From assembly GCF_009363095.1 (NCBI RefSeq), contig NZ_CP045295.1:2847501-2911500 (forward strand): a stretch of DNA of 64,000 nucleotides, read 5' to 3'. The translations under genes and the position numbers were made by a program. Source of the DNA: Paenibacillus cellulositrophicus. Its GTDB lineage: Bacteria > Bacillota > Bacilli > Paenibacillales > Paenibacillaceae. A model generated the notes under the pieces. The model had not been told where the DNA came from. It saw only the letters and a program-made list of their open reading frames with translations, and did no database searches. Positions 9,484 through 18,511 of the stretch are shown here, piece after piece. Numbering within the stretch: position 1 is the stretch's first letter; each line of letters starts with the position of its first letter.

Positions 9484-9524
9484 AAAAAAGACGCACGCTG
9501 CATGAAATGCAGTGCGCGTCTTTT
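9484..9524. terminator. Bidirectional terminator between dedA-like gene and MFS pump
   Basis: An almost perfect stem (AAAAGACGCACgCTGCAT, loop GAA, its complement) with A-run and T-run flanks serves both converging genes. Confidence 0.9.
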
Positions 9525-9551
9525 CTTTTACATCCTAAAAATATAAGTTCA

Positions 9552-11063
9552 TTAACCCTCCGCGTTTGCGGTGCTGACGCTTTGTCCTTGAAGCTCGTTC
9601 TTGAGCTCGGTGTGCGGCTTCGTTCTCTTGATGAAGAAAGCGAGAGCCAGCGCGGCGACACTCAGCCAAGTGGCAACGATGAACGCATAGTTAATGCCGT
9701 GAACCATCGAATCTGCGGTCAGCTTCGCCATAGCGGCTTTGTCGGCTGGATTGACCGTACCCCCGGCAAGGACGTCCTTGACATGACTCTTCGTTTCATT
9801 GGTCATGACCGTCACCAGGATCGCCGTACCGATCGAGCCCGAAATGGTACGCAGCGTATTGGACATCGCCGTACCGTGAGCATTCATGTTCCGCGGCAGC
9901 TGGTTGAGACCTGCGGTCTGGATCGGCATCATCAGCATCGACATACCGAACATCCGAATCGTATAAATGACGATCAGATGGGCGTACGATGTTTCAACGG
10001 TCAAACGGCTGAATTCATAAGTCATGATCACCGTGATGATCAAGCCAACGACGGCCAGCCATCTTGCGCCAATTTTATCAAAGACCGCGCCAGTAATCGG
10101 CGACATGATCCCCATCAGAATCGCGCCGGGCAGCATCATGAGGCCCGATTCGAGCGGCGTGAAGCCGCGGATGTTCTGCAGGAAGATCGGCATCAGGATC
10201 ATGCCCGCGTACATCGCCATCGTGATAATGACGTTAATGATCGTCGTCAGCGTAAACATGTTGTATTTGAAAATCCGGAACTCCAGCATCGGAGTCTTGG
10301 ATACGAGCTGGCGCCAAACAAAGAGGATCAGTCCTACCGCGCCGACAATCAGCGTGGCGATAACGGTCGCGCTCCCCCATCCGTCGGTACCCGCGTCACT
10401 GAAGCCATAGAGCAGGCCGCCGAAGCCGATGGTCGACAGAACCACCGACAGGAAGTCGAATTTCGGTTTGGTCACGCTCGTTACGTTCTTCAAGAAAAAT
10501 ACGCCGATTAATGTGGCGATGATCGCTACCGGCAGGATGATGTAGAACAGAACCCGCCAGGAGTGATGTTCAACGATGTACCCCGACAATGTCGGTCCGA
10601 TAGCCGGAGCCAGGATCATGGCGATCCCCATCATGCCCATCGCAGATCCCCGTTTTTCGATCGGGAAAATGTTCAGGAACACGACGGTCATCAGCGGCAT
10701 CAGAATGCCTGCGCCAGCCGCCTGAATGACGCGTCCGGTCATAAGTATCCCAAAATTGGGTGATATCGCGCATATCAGCGTTCCCAGCGAAAACATCGTC
10801 ATCGCCGAAATAAACAGCTGGCGGGTTGTAAACCGCGCGATCAAAAATGCCGATACTGGAATCAATACGCCGTTAACCAGCATGAAGCCGGTCGTAAGCC
10901 ATTGGCCTGTCGTCGGCTGAATGCCCAAATCATCCATAATTTTGGGCAGGGCGATATTCATCAAGGTCTGATTCAAAAATGCCACGAATGCGCCGAGGAG
11001 CAGTGCGGCAATGATCGGCCCTTTCCGGATATGCTCCATAGACTGAGCTTGACTGCTATTCAT
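9552..11063 (-). CDS. DHA2-type MFS multidrug exporter (EmrB/QacA subfamily)
   Basis: A 503-residue drug:H+ antiporter with about 14 membrane segments. The first helix carries AFLNQTLMNIALPKIMDDL, motif C-like glycine-proline-rich sequence (MILAPAIGPTLSGYI) lies in helix 5, and GRVIQAAGAGILMPL is typical of EmrB/QacA/LmrB relatives. It should export lipophilic drugs or toxic metabolites. The first 8 bases overlap the end of the marR-type gene, so the two form an operon in which the regulator is translated first. Substrates cannot be predicted from sequence. Confidence 0.92.
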   Translation of the reverse strand: MNSSQAQSMEHIRKGPIIAALLLGAFVAFLNQTLMNIALPKIMDDLGIQPTTGQWLTTGFMLVNGVLIPVSAFLIARFTTRQLFISAMTMFSLGTLICAISPNFGILMTGRVIQAAGAGILMPLMTVVFLNIFPIEKRGSAMGMMGIAMILAPAIGPTLSGYIVEHHSWRVLFYIILPVAIIATLIGVFFLKNVTSVTKPKFDFLSVVLSTIGFGGLLYGFSDAGTDGWGSATVIATLIVGAVGLILFVWRQLVSKTPMLEFRIFKYNMFTLTTIINVIITMAMYAGMILMPIFLQNIRGFTPLESGLMMLPGAILMGIMSPITGAVFDKIGARWLAVVGLIITVIMTYEFSRLTVETSYAHLIVIYTIRMFGMSMLMMPIQTAGLNQLPRNMNAHGTAMSNTLRTISGSIGTAILVTVMTNETKSHVKDVLAGGTVNPADKAAMAKLTADSMVHGINYAFIVATWLSVAALALAFFIKRTKPHTELKNELQGQSVSTANAEG

Positions 11064-11517
11064 AATTACTTTCTCTCTCTCCCTTTTGGCTGAAAATCTG
11101 AATAATTTGCTGGTGTGTCGCTAGTAAATGGCTTCTGTCCTCCTGTTTGATCTGTAAAAGAGGCAGCAGGCAGCCCATGCTGACTTGCTCGGTCTGCTGT
11201 CTAAGTTCATCTCCCTTCTCAGTTATCCGCAGCGCGATCGACCGCCGGTCCGTCTGGAGCCGTCTGCGTTCAACGAGCCCGGCCTTGACGAGCCGATTGA
11301 CAACCCCGCTGGTGGCGCTGTTCCCCATAAGAATTAAATCTGCTAGCTCGGAGAGTCCGATGTCCGGATGCTCGCGGAGCGTGTGCAGGACAAGATATTG
11401 AATCCAGGTGGTCCCAAGAGCATCGGCATGCTTCCAGAAGATTTGGTAAAACGTGAGATTGACCTGGCGAAAAGAGTACAACAGCTCGAGAATTTCTTCT
11501 TGAGGACCCAAAATCAT
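11056..11517 (-). CDS. MarR-family transcriptional regulator
   Basis: A 153-residue winged-helix protein of normal MarR length. The recognition region is LSELADLILMGNSATSGVVNRLVKAGLVERR and the wing is TDRRSIALRITEKG. Being the first gene of an operon with an MFS drug exporter, it most likely represses that operon and is released by a ligand exported by the pump. The ATG at 11517 is preceded by a weak GGGTG site. The region 11518-11708 upstream is AT-rich and should contain the promoter; no clear operator palindrome was picked out. Confidence 0.9.
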   Translation of the reverse strand: MILGPQEEILELLYSFRQVNLTFYQIFWKHADALGTTWIQYLVLHTLREHPDIGLSELADLILMGNSATSGVVNRLVKAGLVERRRLQTDRRSIALRITEKGDELRQQTEQVSMGCLLPLLQIKQEDRSHLLATHQQIIQIFSQKGERESNYE

Positions 11518-11708
11518 TCTTCACCCTGTTTCTATTTCCATCTCTTAATATTTCGCATACGAATTATTTTAAAACCAACATGTTTACGTGTCAATAAAAA
11601 CATAAGAATAAATTTACATATATTTTTGCAATCCATTTTCAAAAATATCCCCGAAATTTACCGGAATCGCTTTCATTAGAAGAGCGGTACCCGGAGCGGC
11701 TGCAGACC

Positions 11709-11743
11709 AAAACTGGGCCCCCGAACCATTCCGGGCAGCCCAG
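11709..11743 (-). terminator. Terminator of bcp
   Basis: On the minus strand CTGGGC/GCCCAG enclose a CCCGG/CCGGG-type inner stem and are followed by a short TTTTG tail. The short T-run makes this a moderate call. Confidence 0.6.
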
Positions 11744-11815
11744 CTCATTTTAAATGCTTCACTTCCTATAGTTATGATCATGCGTTTTAATATTTGTACG
11801 GCGAGCTACATAAAA

Positions 11816-12274
11816 TTAAAGGACTGACACGACGTCGCCGGCATGGCCCGCCACCCGGAGCTTCCGCCATTCCTTGATGAGCCTTCCCTCTTCATCGATC
11901 AGGAACGTCGAACGGACGACGCCCCAGAACTCGCGCCCGTACATTTTCTTTAGCTGCCATACGCCGTACAATTCGCTCACATGATGGTCCTTGTCGGATA
12001 GCAAAGGAAACGGCAGGCTATATTTCTCGGCAAATTTGCCATGGGATTTAAGCTCGTCCGGGCTGATCCCTAGCACGACCGCGCCTTTCGCTTCAATCTG
12101 AGGAAGTGCGTCGCGGAAATCGCAGGCTTCCTGCGTGCACGCGGGCGTATTGTCCTTCGGATAAAAATACAGCACCACCTTGCGTCCCCTAAAGCTGCTG
12201 AGGGTGATCTCCTCCCCTGTAGAAGCCGGAAGGGTAAAATCGGGAACCATGTCTCCAACTGCAAATTGTGTCAT
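11816..12274 (-). CDS. bcp: Thiol peroxidase of the Bcp/PrxQ class
   Basis: A 152-residue peroxiredoxin that reduces hydrogen peroxide and organic hydroperoxides using thioredoxin. The peroxidatic Cys46 sits in [13 protein letters not shown] and Cys51, five residues on, is the resolving cysteine typical of the atypical two-Cys PrxQ class. FYPKD and a conserved Arg (VVRSTFLID) complete the active site. The ATG at 12274 is 12 bases from AAGGAG; a GTG at 12283 is too close to that site, although it is not excluded. The gene stands alone, divergent from the LCP gene. Confidence 0.93.
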   Translation of the reverse strand: MTQFAVGDMVPDFTLPASTGEEITLSSFRGRKVVLYFYPKDNTPACTQEACDFRDALPQIEAKGAVVLGISPDELKSHGKFAEKYSLPFPLLSDKDHHVSELYGVWQLKKMYGREFWGVVRSTFLIDEEGRLIKEWRKLRVAGHAGDVVSVL

Positions 12275-12485
12275 ATGTATCACTTTCTCCTTTCAGAGGC
12301 CAAGCACTGCATCTATATAAATTGAACACTTTCGTTCATTTTATCTTGGTGAAATGCTTTCCAGAATGTAAAATTGATTGTATTGTCAAAAAAAATTATA
12401 ATAAATGAATCCTTACTCTACAAATGTCTGAACATGTCGAAGACAAGCACTCTCCTTCAACAGGATAGCGAAAGGAAGAAAAGGA

Positions 12486-13544
12486 ATGACTCCAAGGAAA
12501 AAAACAATATTATGGATTATAGCCATTATCGTATTAGCCATCATCGGTTATGCGGTCTATTATTTCGCATCGATTTATAATGGCCTGCAGGGATTGCAGA
12601 AGTCCGCCGAAAACTCTCCTTTTAAATCGGTTACCCCCGTCGAAGTCAAAGTTCCCGATCCTCCCAAATGGGAAGGCACCGAACCGGTCAACATCCTGCT
12701 GATGGGCGTGGACGCCCGCGGCATCAAGGAAGGTGAAGTTCCCAGGTCTGACAGCATGATGGTCGCCTCCCTGGATCCCGTCAAGAAGCGCATCAATGTC
12801 TTTTCGATCCTCCGCGACACGTACACCGACATTCCCGAACACGGCCAAGACCGCATCAATACAGCGATTACCCATGGACCGAATACGGCAATGAAAGCGG
12901 TCGGCGATCTGCTTGGCATTCCTATCCAGTATTATGTCTATACGGATTTTCAAGGATTCATCAAGCTGGTGGACGCCGTCGGCGGCGTAGATTTTTACGT
13001 GGAGAAGGATATGTATTATCCGAGCAACGCGGACAACCATGAATACGATATCGACCTGAAAAAGGGCCAGCAGCATCTCGACGGCACAACGGCTCTGCAG
13101 TACGTCCGTTTCCGTCATGACGCAACATCGGACTTCACGCGGACGGAGCGGCAGCGGGCCTTCCTGAAGGCGGTCGCCCAGAAAATGCAGTCCACGACGT
13201 CCATCATGAAGCTGCCGAACATTTTGGAGCAGGTCAGCCCATATATAGATACGAACCTGTCCGTCAATGACATGTGGAAACTGGCGACAGTCGGTTACCA
13301 GAGTCAAATGGCCGGCAGCGAGCAAATTCCGCCGATGAAGCTGCTGAAAGAGGAAAAGGTCGGCAGTGCTTCCGTCCTGACCGTTTCCAGCGAAAGCAAG
13401 CTGAAGCAGTATATCCAGGATATTATGAACAAGCCGGAGACGGTGCCGGTATCCAGCGAAGGCAAAACAGGCACCCCAACCAATACCAATTCAACAACCT
13501 CCGGGGAGACCGGGGAGAACAGCAGTACGGGCAGCAGCAACTAG
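12486..13544 (+). CDS. LytR-CpsA-Psr (LCP) family cell-wall ligase
   Basis: The 352-residue protein has a short cytoplasmic start (MTPRKK), one membrane helix (about residues 7-29) and an extracellular LCP domain. Visible motifs are NILLMGVDARG, RSDSMMV, the arginine-containing FSILRDTY and ALQYVRFRHD. LCP enzymes transfer teichoic acids or other anionic glycopolymers from undecaprenyl pyrophosphate to peptidoglycan. The last 40 residues are a low-complexity Thr/Ser/Asn/Gly tail. The start has a strong AGGAAGAAAAGGA site. The next gene follows after 42 bases on the same strand with no terminator between, so they may be co-transcribed despite unrelated roles. Confidence 0.92.
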   Translation: MTPRKKTILWIIAIIVLAIIGYAVYYFASIYNGLQGLQKSAENSPFKSVTPVEVKVPDPPKWEGTEPVNILLMGVDARGIKEGEVPRSDSMMVASLDPVKKRINVFSILRDTYTDIPEHGQDRINTAITHGPNTAMKAVGDLLGIPIQYYVYTDFQGFIKLVDAVGGVDFYVEKDMYYPSNADNHEYDIDLKKGQQHLDGTTALQYVRFRHDATSDFTRTERQRAFLKAVAQKMQSTTSIMKLPNILEQVSPYIDTNLSVNDMWKLATVGYQSQMAGSEQIPPMKLLKEEKVGSASVLTVSSESKLKQYIQDIMNKPETVPVSSEGKTGTPTNTNSTTSGETGENSSTGSSN

Positions 13545-13586
13545 GCTGCCCGCCTGCTTTTTATTTGAGAAAGGAAGTTATCCGTC

Positions 13587-14897
13587 ATGAATCGAACACG
13601 TTCCGAACAATTATATCAGGAAGCACTGCAGCACATCGTCGGCGGCGTCAACAGCCCCTCCCGCTCGTTTAAAGCGGTTGGCGGCGGGGCGCCCGTCTTT
13701 ATGAAACGGGCGAACGGAGCCTACTTCTGGGATGAGGACGACAACCGTTATATCGACTACCTCGCCGCTTACGGCCCGATCATTACCGGGCACGCCCACC
13801 CGCATATCACGGAAGCCATTACGCGTGCCGCTCAGAGCGGCACCTTGTACGGAACGCCGACGCAGCTTGAAATCCAGCTCGCCCGGATGCTGAAGGAAGC
13901 GATCCCGTCGATGGACAAGGTCCGCTTCGTCAACTCCGGCACCGAGGCCGTCATGACGACGATCCGCGTCGCGCGTGCCTACACGAAGCGCAACAAGATC
14001 ATCAAGTTCGCCGGATGCTATCACGGCCATTCGGACCTCGTGCTCGTGGCGGCCGGCTCGGGCCCTTCTACGCTGGGGATTCCGGACAGCGCCGGCATCC
14101 CGACCAGCATTGCGCACGAAGTCATTACCGTGCCTTTCAATGATCTTGACGCCCTGCAGGCCGCGTTGACCAAATGGGGCTACGACGTAGCGGCCGTCAT
14201 GGTCGAGCCGATCGTCGGCAACTTCGGCATGGTCATGCCGAAAGAGGGCTTCCTGGAGGGCCTCTGCCGCATGGCCCATGACAATGGCTCCCTCGTCATT
14301 TATGACGAGGTGATCACCGCCTTCCGCTTCCACTACGGCAGCACGCAGACCTTTGCCGGCCTGCAGAACCATGACGCGATCCGGCCGGATCTGACCGCCC
14401 TCGGCAAAATCATCGGCGGCGGGCTGCCGATCGGAGCCTACGGCGGCTCCAAGGAAGTGATGGAGCAGGTCGCGCCGCTCGGCCCGGCCTACCAGGCCGG
14501 CACGATGGCGGGCAACCCGGCCTCCATCTCGGCGGGCATCGCCTGCCTTGAAGTGCTTCAAGGCGAAGGCGTCTATGAAGAGATGGACCGGCTCGCTGCG
14601 AAGCTCGCGGACGGACTCCAGGCATCGGCCGGCCGATACGGCGTGCCGCTGACGATCAACCGCATCCGCGGGTCGCTGTCCACGCATTTCTGCGACCATC
14701 CGGTGACCAACTACGACGAAGCGCAGGATACGGACGGCGAAGCTTTCGCCGCCTTCTTCCGCGCCATGCTAAACCGTAATATCAATCTCGCGCCGTCTAA
14801 ATACGAGGCCTGGTTCCTGACCACAGCCCATACCGAAGCGGACATCGACGCGACGCTGGAAGCGGCAGAAGCCTCCTTCAAGGAGATCAGCAAGTAA
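13587..14897 (+). CDS. gsaB: Glutamate-1-semialdehyde 2,1-aminomutase
   Basis: PLP enzyme of 436 residues, the normal size, that converts glutamate-1-semialdehyde to 5-aminolevulinate for haem synthesis. The PLP lysine lies in [16 protein letters not shown] and the cofactor-binding Asp in [29 protein letters not shown] and GCYHGHSDL are also family hallmarks. The symbol gsaB is used because the gene stands outside any hem cluster, as the second Bacillus copy does; a hemL-like main copy elsewhere is assumed, not seen. It could be the only copy. Confidence 0.9.
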   Translation: MNRTRSEQLYQEALQHIVGGVNSPSRSFKAVGGGAPVFMKRANGAYFWDEDDNRYIDYLAAYGPIITGHAHPHITEAITRAAQSGTLYGTPTQLEIQLARMLKEAIPSMDKVRFVNSGTEAVMTTIRVARAYTKRNKIIKFAGCYHGHSDLVLVAAGSGPSTLGIPDSAGIPTSIAHEVITVPFNDLDALQAALTKWGYDVAAVMVEPIVGNFGMVMPKEGFLEGLCRMAHDNGSLVIYDEVITAFRFHYGSTQTFAGLQNHDAIRPDLTALGKIIGGGLPIGAYGGSKEVMEQVAPLGPAYQAGTMAGNPASISAGIACLEVLQGEGVYEEMDRLAAKLADGLQASAGRYGVPLTINRIRGSLSTHFCDHPVTNYDEAQDTDGEAFAAFFRAMLNRNINLAPSKYEAWFLTTAHTEADIDATLEAAEASFKEISK

Positions 14898-14940
14898 AAG
14901 AGAATCCGGGAATGGCTGGAATCCACGCCGATTATAACGA

Positions 14941-14984
14941 AAGACCCCGCCTGCGGCTGTTATGCCGTAGGCAGGGTCTTTTTT
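14941..14984 (+). terminator. Terminator of gsaB
   Basis: The stem AAGACCCCGCCTGCGGC with complementary TGCCGTAGGCAGGGTCTT is followed by TTTTTTG. The opposite strand has only a weak T-run, so it is mainly a plus-strand terminator. Confidence 0.9.
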
Positions 14985-15042
14985 GTATTATGATAAGTAC
15001 CTCTAAGCTAACATCTGGCCACAATTCCGGCCGTCCGCTTCC

Positions 15043-16503
15043 TTACTGCTGAGGCTTGATCTCATCGAAAAACTTGGTTTGCACCAGTTTGGCCGCGTCG
15101 TCCAACTGCTTCTTGGAATCCGTGTCTTTCTTCGAGAACAGCTCCTGTACGACGTTGGACATCGCGCCATAGTAATCCTGGGTGCCGTACTGGGCTTCAG
15201 GCTTGCCGTCCAGCAGTCCGAACAGGTTCGGATCGTATTTGTACACGTTGTCGTACTTGTCGTAAATCGCGGCCACCTTTTTACCGTACTCCGAATCGTC
15301 CTTGAAGTAGTTCAGCGGTGCCGGTACGAAATATTTATTGTTGGACTTACGCTCCTGAATATTGCCTTCGAGCGCTTCCAGCCCTTTATCCGTAAAGTAG
15401 TCGAACGTGATGTAGCGGAACGCCATTTCCTGCTCATCCTTGGTGGCGTTCGGATTAATGACGAGATAGTTGCCGCCGAGAATACCGTAATGCTTGCCGC
15501 CTTTCTCAGCCGCCGGCATCGGATAGGCCAGCACGTTCTCCGGCTTCAGCCCGCCCTGGTTGAGCGCGGCGTCAATGACGTCATACGCGCCTGCGATGAC
15601 CATCGCCGTCCGTCCCTGCTGGAACGCGTTCAGGGCATCGCTCCACCCGAGAGCCCAATCCTTCGGAATGGCGTTGGCTTCCCATCTCAGCTTCTTATAG
15701 AAATCGAGTGCCTTCACGCCGGCATCCGAATTGAACGCCGCCGTATACTTCCCGTTCTCCACCTTCTGGATTTCCCCGCCCGCCTCGAACAGGAAGTTCG
15801 TCCAGTTCCATCCGGCTTCATTGCCTTTCCCCATCGGCGCAATGCCGGAGATGCCCTTCTTCACATCAGCCGCGCCTTTGGCCGTATTGTACATATCGTC
15901 CCACGTCCAGTCCAATGGCGGCACTGGAACCTGCTTGGCGTCAAGCAGCGCTTTGTTGATCATGGTCGATGTGATATACCCGTTCTGGGTAACGCCGTAG
16001 ACCTTGCCGTCCACCATGAACTGGTTTTGCAGCAGCGGATTCATTTCGTCCTTGTATTCCCACTTGTTGTACAGGTCCGAAATATCCGCGACCCAGCCGC
16101 GTTCCACCAGCATTTGCGCTTCGGTCGCAAACGTGTTGTAGAACGTCGGGGCTTCGTTCGAAGCCATTTTGATGCCGATTTCGTTGACGCTGTACTGCCA
16201 GTCGTCCTTCACGATCGTCACGTTCGGATACTTCTCGGTGAACCGTTTGATCTTGTCGTCTTCCTGCGCCCGCAGATCTTTTTGGTCCGGAAGCGGATAG
16301 TGGATTTTGATCGTGATTTTCTTCTGGGTAATATCGTCCTCCGATTTCCCCGCATCCGTCGTCGCCGTCGTTCCCCCGGATCCGGATCCATCGGACCCGC
16401 TGCCCTGATTGTCGCCGCCGGCCGTTTTGCTGCCGCCGCTGCAAGCCGCAAGCACCGAGGCCGACAGCAGGAGGCACATCAGCACCATGGAAAACTTACG
16501 CAT
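15043..16503 (-). CDS. Carbohydrate ABC transporter substrate-binding lipoprotein (locus 1)
   Basis: A 486-residue lipoprotein with signal peptide MRKFSMVLMCLLLSASVLAAC (lipobox LAAC) and a Ser/Gly/Thr-rich linker, then a family 1 extracellular solute-binding fold (for example FQQGRTAMVIAGAYDV). It should capture a sugar or oligosaccharide outside the cell and hand it to the two permeases encoded upstream. The start at 16503 is preceded by AAGGGGAG at 5 bases; codons further upstream in frame lack this spacing. A small hairpin (CCTCTC...GAGAGG, about 16541-16560) lies between it and the permease gene and may stabilise or process the mRNA so that the binding protein is made in excess. The sugar is unknown. 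Confidence 0.92.
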   Translation of the reverse strand: MRKFSMVLMCLLLSASVLAACSGGSKTAGGDNQGSGSDGSGSGGTTATTDAGKSEDDITQKKITIKIHYPLPDQKDLRAQEDDKIKRFTEKYPNVTIVKDDWQYSVNEIGIKMASNEAPTFYNTFATEAQMLVERGWVADISDLYNKWEYKDEMNPLLQNQFMVDGKVYGVTQNGYITSTMINKALLDAKQVPVPPLDWTWDDMYNTAKGAADVKKGISGIAPMGKGNEAGWNWTNFLFEAGGEIQKVENGKYTAAFNSDAGVKALDFYKKLRWEANAIPKDWALGWSDALNAFQQGRTAMVIAGAYDVIDAALNQGGLKPENVLAYPMPAAEKGGKHYGILGGNYLVINPNATKDEQEMAFRYITFDYFTDKGLEALEGNIQERKSNNKYFVPAPLNYFKDDSEYGKKVAAIYDKYDNVYKYDPNLFGLLDGKPEAQYGTQDYYGAMSNVVQELFSKKDTDSKKQLDDAAKLVQTKFFDEIKPQQ

Positions 16504-16619
16504 TGAAACTCCCCTTTTCGTCAAATGGTATGGTTTACCCTCTCATCATAAGAGAGGATGGTTCATCAATCGATGTGTAATCGTATGCCCTTCATGTGCA
16601 TGCCTACGATGTTGGCCGG

Positions 16620-17492
16620 TCATCCTTTAACCGCCGACAAACTGACGCTCCGCATAATGAACCTCTGGAACACAAGGAATACGAAGATCGGCGGGATCAT
16701 GACCATGAACAAAATCGTGAATTTAATGTTGTTGTCCATGCTCCGTGCGTTGATGACGTATTTGTAGATCGCCGTGGCCAGTGTATACTTCTCCTCACTG
16801 TGCATCACGAGCGACGGCCAGAACCAGTCGTTCCATGCCGTGGAAAAGATAAAGATGGCCAGTGTGGCGAAGATCGGCACGGACAAAGGAACGGCAATCC
16901 GGACGTAGCTTGTGAGTTCGGACGCTCCGTCGATGCGGGCCGCTTCGAAGATCTCCGGATGAATGCCGTCGAAGAAATTTTTCATCAGCAGAAAATAGTA
17001 GGCGCTGGCTCCGGCCGGCAGCCAGAACGCCCAATACGTATTGAGCAGGCCCAGCTCCTTCAAATTAACGAAGTTCGGAATGATATAGCTCGACGCCGGG
17101 ATAAACAAGGTCATCAGGATGAAAAAGTAAATTCCCCTGCGGAACGGCACATTCAGCTTCGAGATGCTGAACGAGGCCAGGCCAAGCACCAGCACAGTCA
17201 TCAGCAGATTGCCGACGAAGATCAAGATCGTGTTCTTCAAAAACATTGGCAGGTTGATATAATCCCAGCCTTCCGAGAAATTGTCCCAATTCCACGTTTG
17301 CGGAAAGAAATGCGGAGGGAACGAGTTCACTTCCTGGTTCGTCTTCAGACCGTTAAACATCGTCATCAGAATCGGGTACAGCATCGTGACGACCATCACT
17401 GCGATGCCAAGCACCATGATGCCGTACACCACTTTGTTCAGCGGCTTCCTCAAATCGGAAGAAGAAAGGATTCCTCTGTCATGCTGGCTCAT
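16620..17492 (-). CDS. Carbohydrate ABC permease, MalG type (locus 1)
   Basis: Inner-membrane permease subunit of 290 residues with six membrane segments. The EAA loop that docks the ATPase reads EAARIDGASELTSYVRIAVP, in the CUT1 family position. Its ATG directly follows the stop codon of the partner permease, with AAGGAGG 8 bases upstream inside that gene. No ATPase gene is present in the locus, so a shared MsmX-like ATPase elsewhere presumably energises transport. Confidence 0.92.
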   Translation of the reverse strand: MSQHDRGILSSSDLRKPLNKVVYGIMVLGIAVMVVTMLYPILMTMFNGLKTNQEVNSFPPHFFPQTWNWDNFSEGWDYINLPMFLKNTILIFVGNLLMTVLVLGLASFSISKLNVPFRRGIYFFILMTLFIPASSYIIPNFVNLKELGLLNTYWAFWLPAGASAYYFLLMKNFFDGIHPEIFEAARIDGASELTSYVRIAVPLSVPIFATLAIFIFSTAWNDWFWPSLVMHSEEKYTLATAIYKYVINARSMDNNIKFTILFMVMIPPIFVFLVFQRFIMRSVSLSAVKG

Positions 17493-18416
17493 CTAGTAAT
17501 CCTCCTTGTTCATCTTGAATTGAAGCAGTCCGAGCAGGCTGAGTACGATAAACATCAGCATGCCCAGTGCCGTCGCCGAGCCGTAATCCAGCTGGTTGAA
17601 CGCGTACTTCACGATAAGCAGCGCATAAGTCAGCGTCGTGTTGTTCGGTCCCCCGTCAAGCAGCGCGAGCTGGGACTGGTAGGCTTGGGACGTCCCGATG
17701 ATTTGCAGGATAAACATCAGCACGATCAGATTCCGTATGGAAGGGATCGTAATGTAGCGGATCCGGTTCCATACGCCTGCCCCGTCGATCTCGGCGGCTT
17801 CATACCAGTCTCTCGGAATGCTGAGCACGCCGGCCAAATAGATCAGCATCGCGGATCCGAACTGCTGCCACGTCTCCATGAACACAATCGAGATCATAGA
17901 CCATCGCCCGTCGGAGATAAAGGACACCGGTTCCACACCGAAGCTGCTGAGCAGCCCATTGATCGGACCGACCGGGTCATACATCCACCGCCACATGCCG
18001 TACAGCACCACGCCCGGCACTACAAACGGCAGGTAAGCGGCAATCCGGGCGAAGCCCTGAAAGAAGCGCAGCTCCGAAATCGCAATCGATGCCACGATCG
18101 GCACCCAGAAGCCGATAATGACCGTTAAAAACATGTAATACAGCGTATTTTTAACGGCTGTCCATACATCGGGGTCGTGCAGCACTCTGGCGTAATTATC
18201 GAAACCGACAAAGGTGTTGCCTTTAACGAAATCAATCGTAAAGAAGCTGTACACCGCTCCTTTGATAATCGGCACCCACAAAAACAAAATGAAAATGACA
18301 ATGGCCGGCAGGATGAACAGGTATCCCCAAAGATGCTTTTTCCACCTGCTCGTTCGTCTGCCCGCCGGCTCGCTCTTCGCTTCCGGCTTTAACATAGCTG
18401 TAGCGGGTTCCCCCAT
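17493..18416 (-). CDS. Carbohydrate ABC permease, MalF/UgpA type (locus 1)
   Basis: A 307-residue permease with a cytoplasmic Lys/Arg-rich start, about six membrane helices and the EAA loop YEAAEIDGAGVWNRIRYITIP. It pairs with the downstream MalG-type subunit. It is probably the first gene of the transport operon, 95 bases after the regulator gene on the same strand; a GAGGGAGA site lies 3 bases before the ATG. Activation by the neighbouring YesN-like regulator is the likely control. Confidence 0.92.
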   Translation of the reverse strand: MGEPATAMLKPEAKSEPAGRRTSRWKKHLWGYLFILPAIVIFILFLWVPIIKGAVYSFFTIDFVKGNTFVGFDNYARVLHDPDVWTAVKNTLYYMFLTVIIGFWVPIVASIAISELRFFQGFARIAAYLPFVVPGVVLYGMWRWMYDPVGPINGLLSSFGVEPVSFISDGRWSMISIVFMETWQQFGSAMLIYLAGVLSIPRDWYEAAEIDGAGVWNRIRYITIPSIRNLIVLMFILQIIGTSQAYQSQLALLDGGPNNTTLTYALLIVKYAFNQLDYGSATALGMLMFIVLSLLGLLQFKMNKEDY

Positions 18417-18511
18417 CTGTCTCCCTCTTTCCTCTAACGTTTCTTAAGGATAATTGTAGAAAAGCGGGCTGCCCGCGCACATGTCTAGTTCTATGGAAAT
18501 GATGGCTGTTC

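Noticed and set aside
12390..12420. PerR-box-like TTATAATAAAT upstream of the LCP gene, near bcp
   Set aside because: Only one half matches the 7-1-7 dyad, and the region is simply AT-rich.
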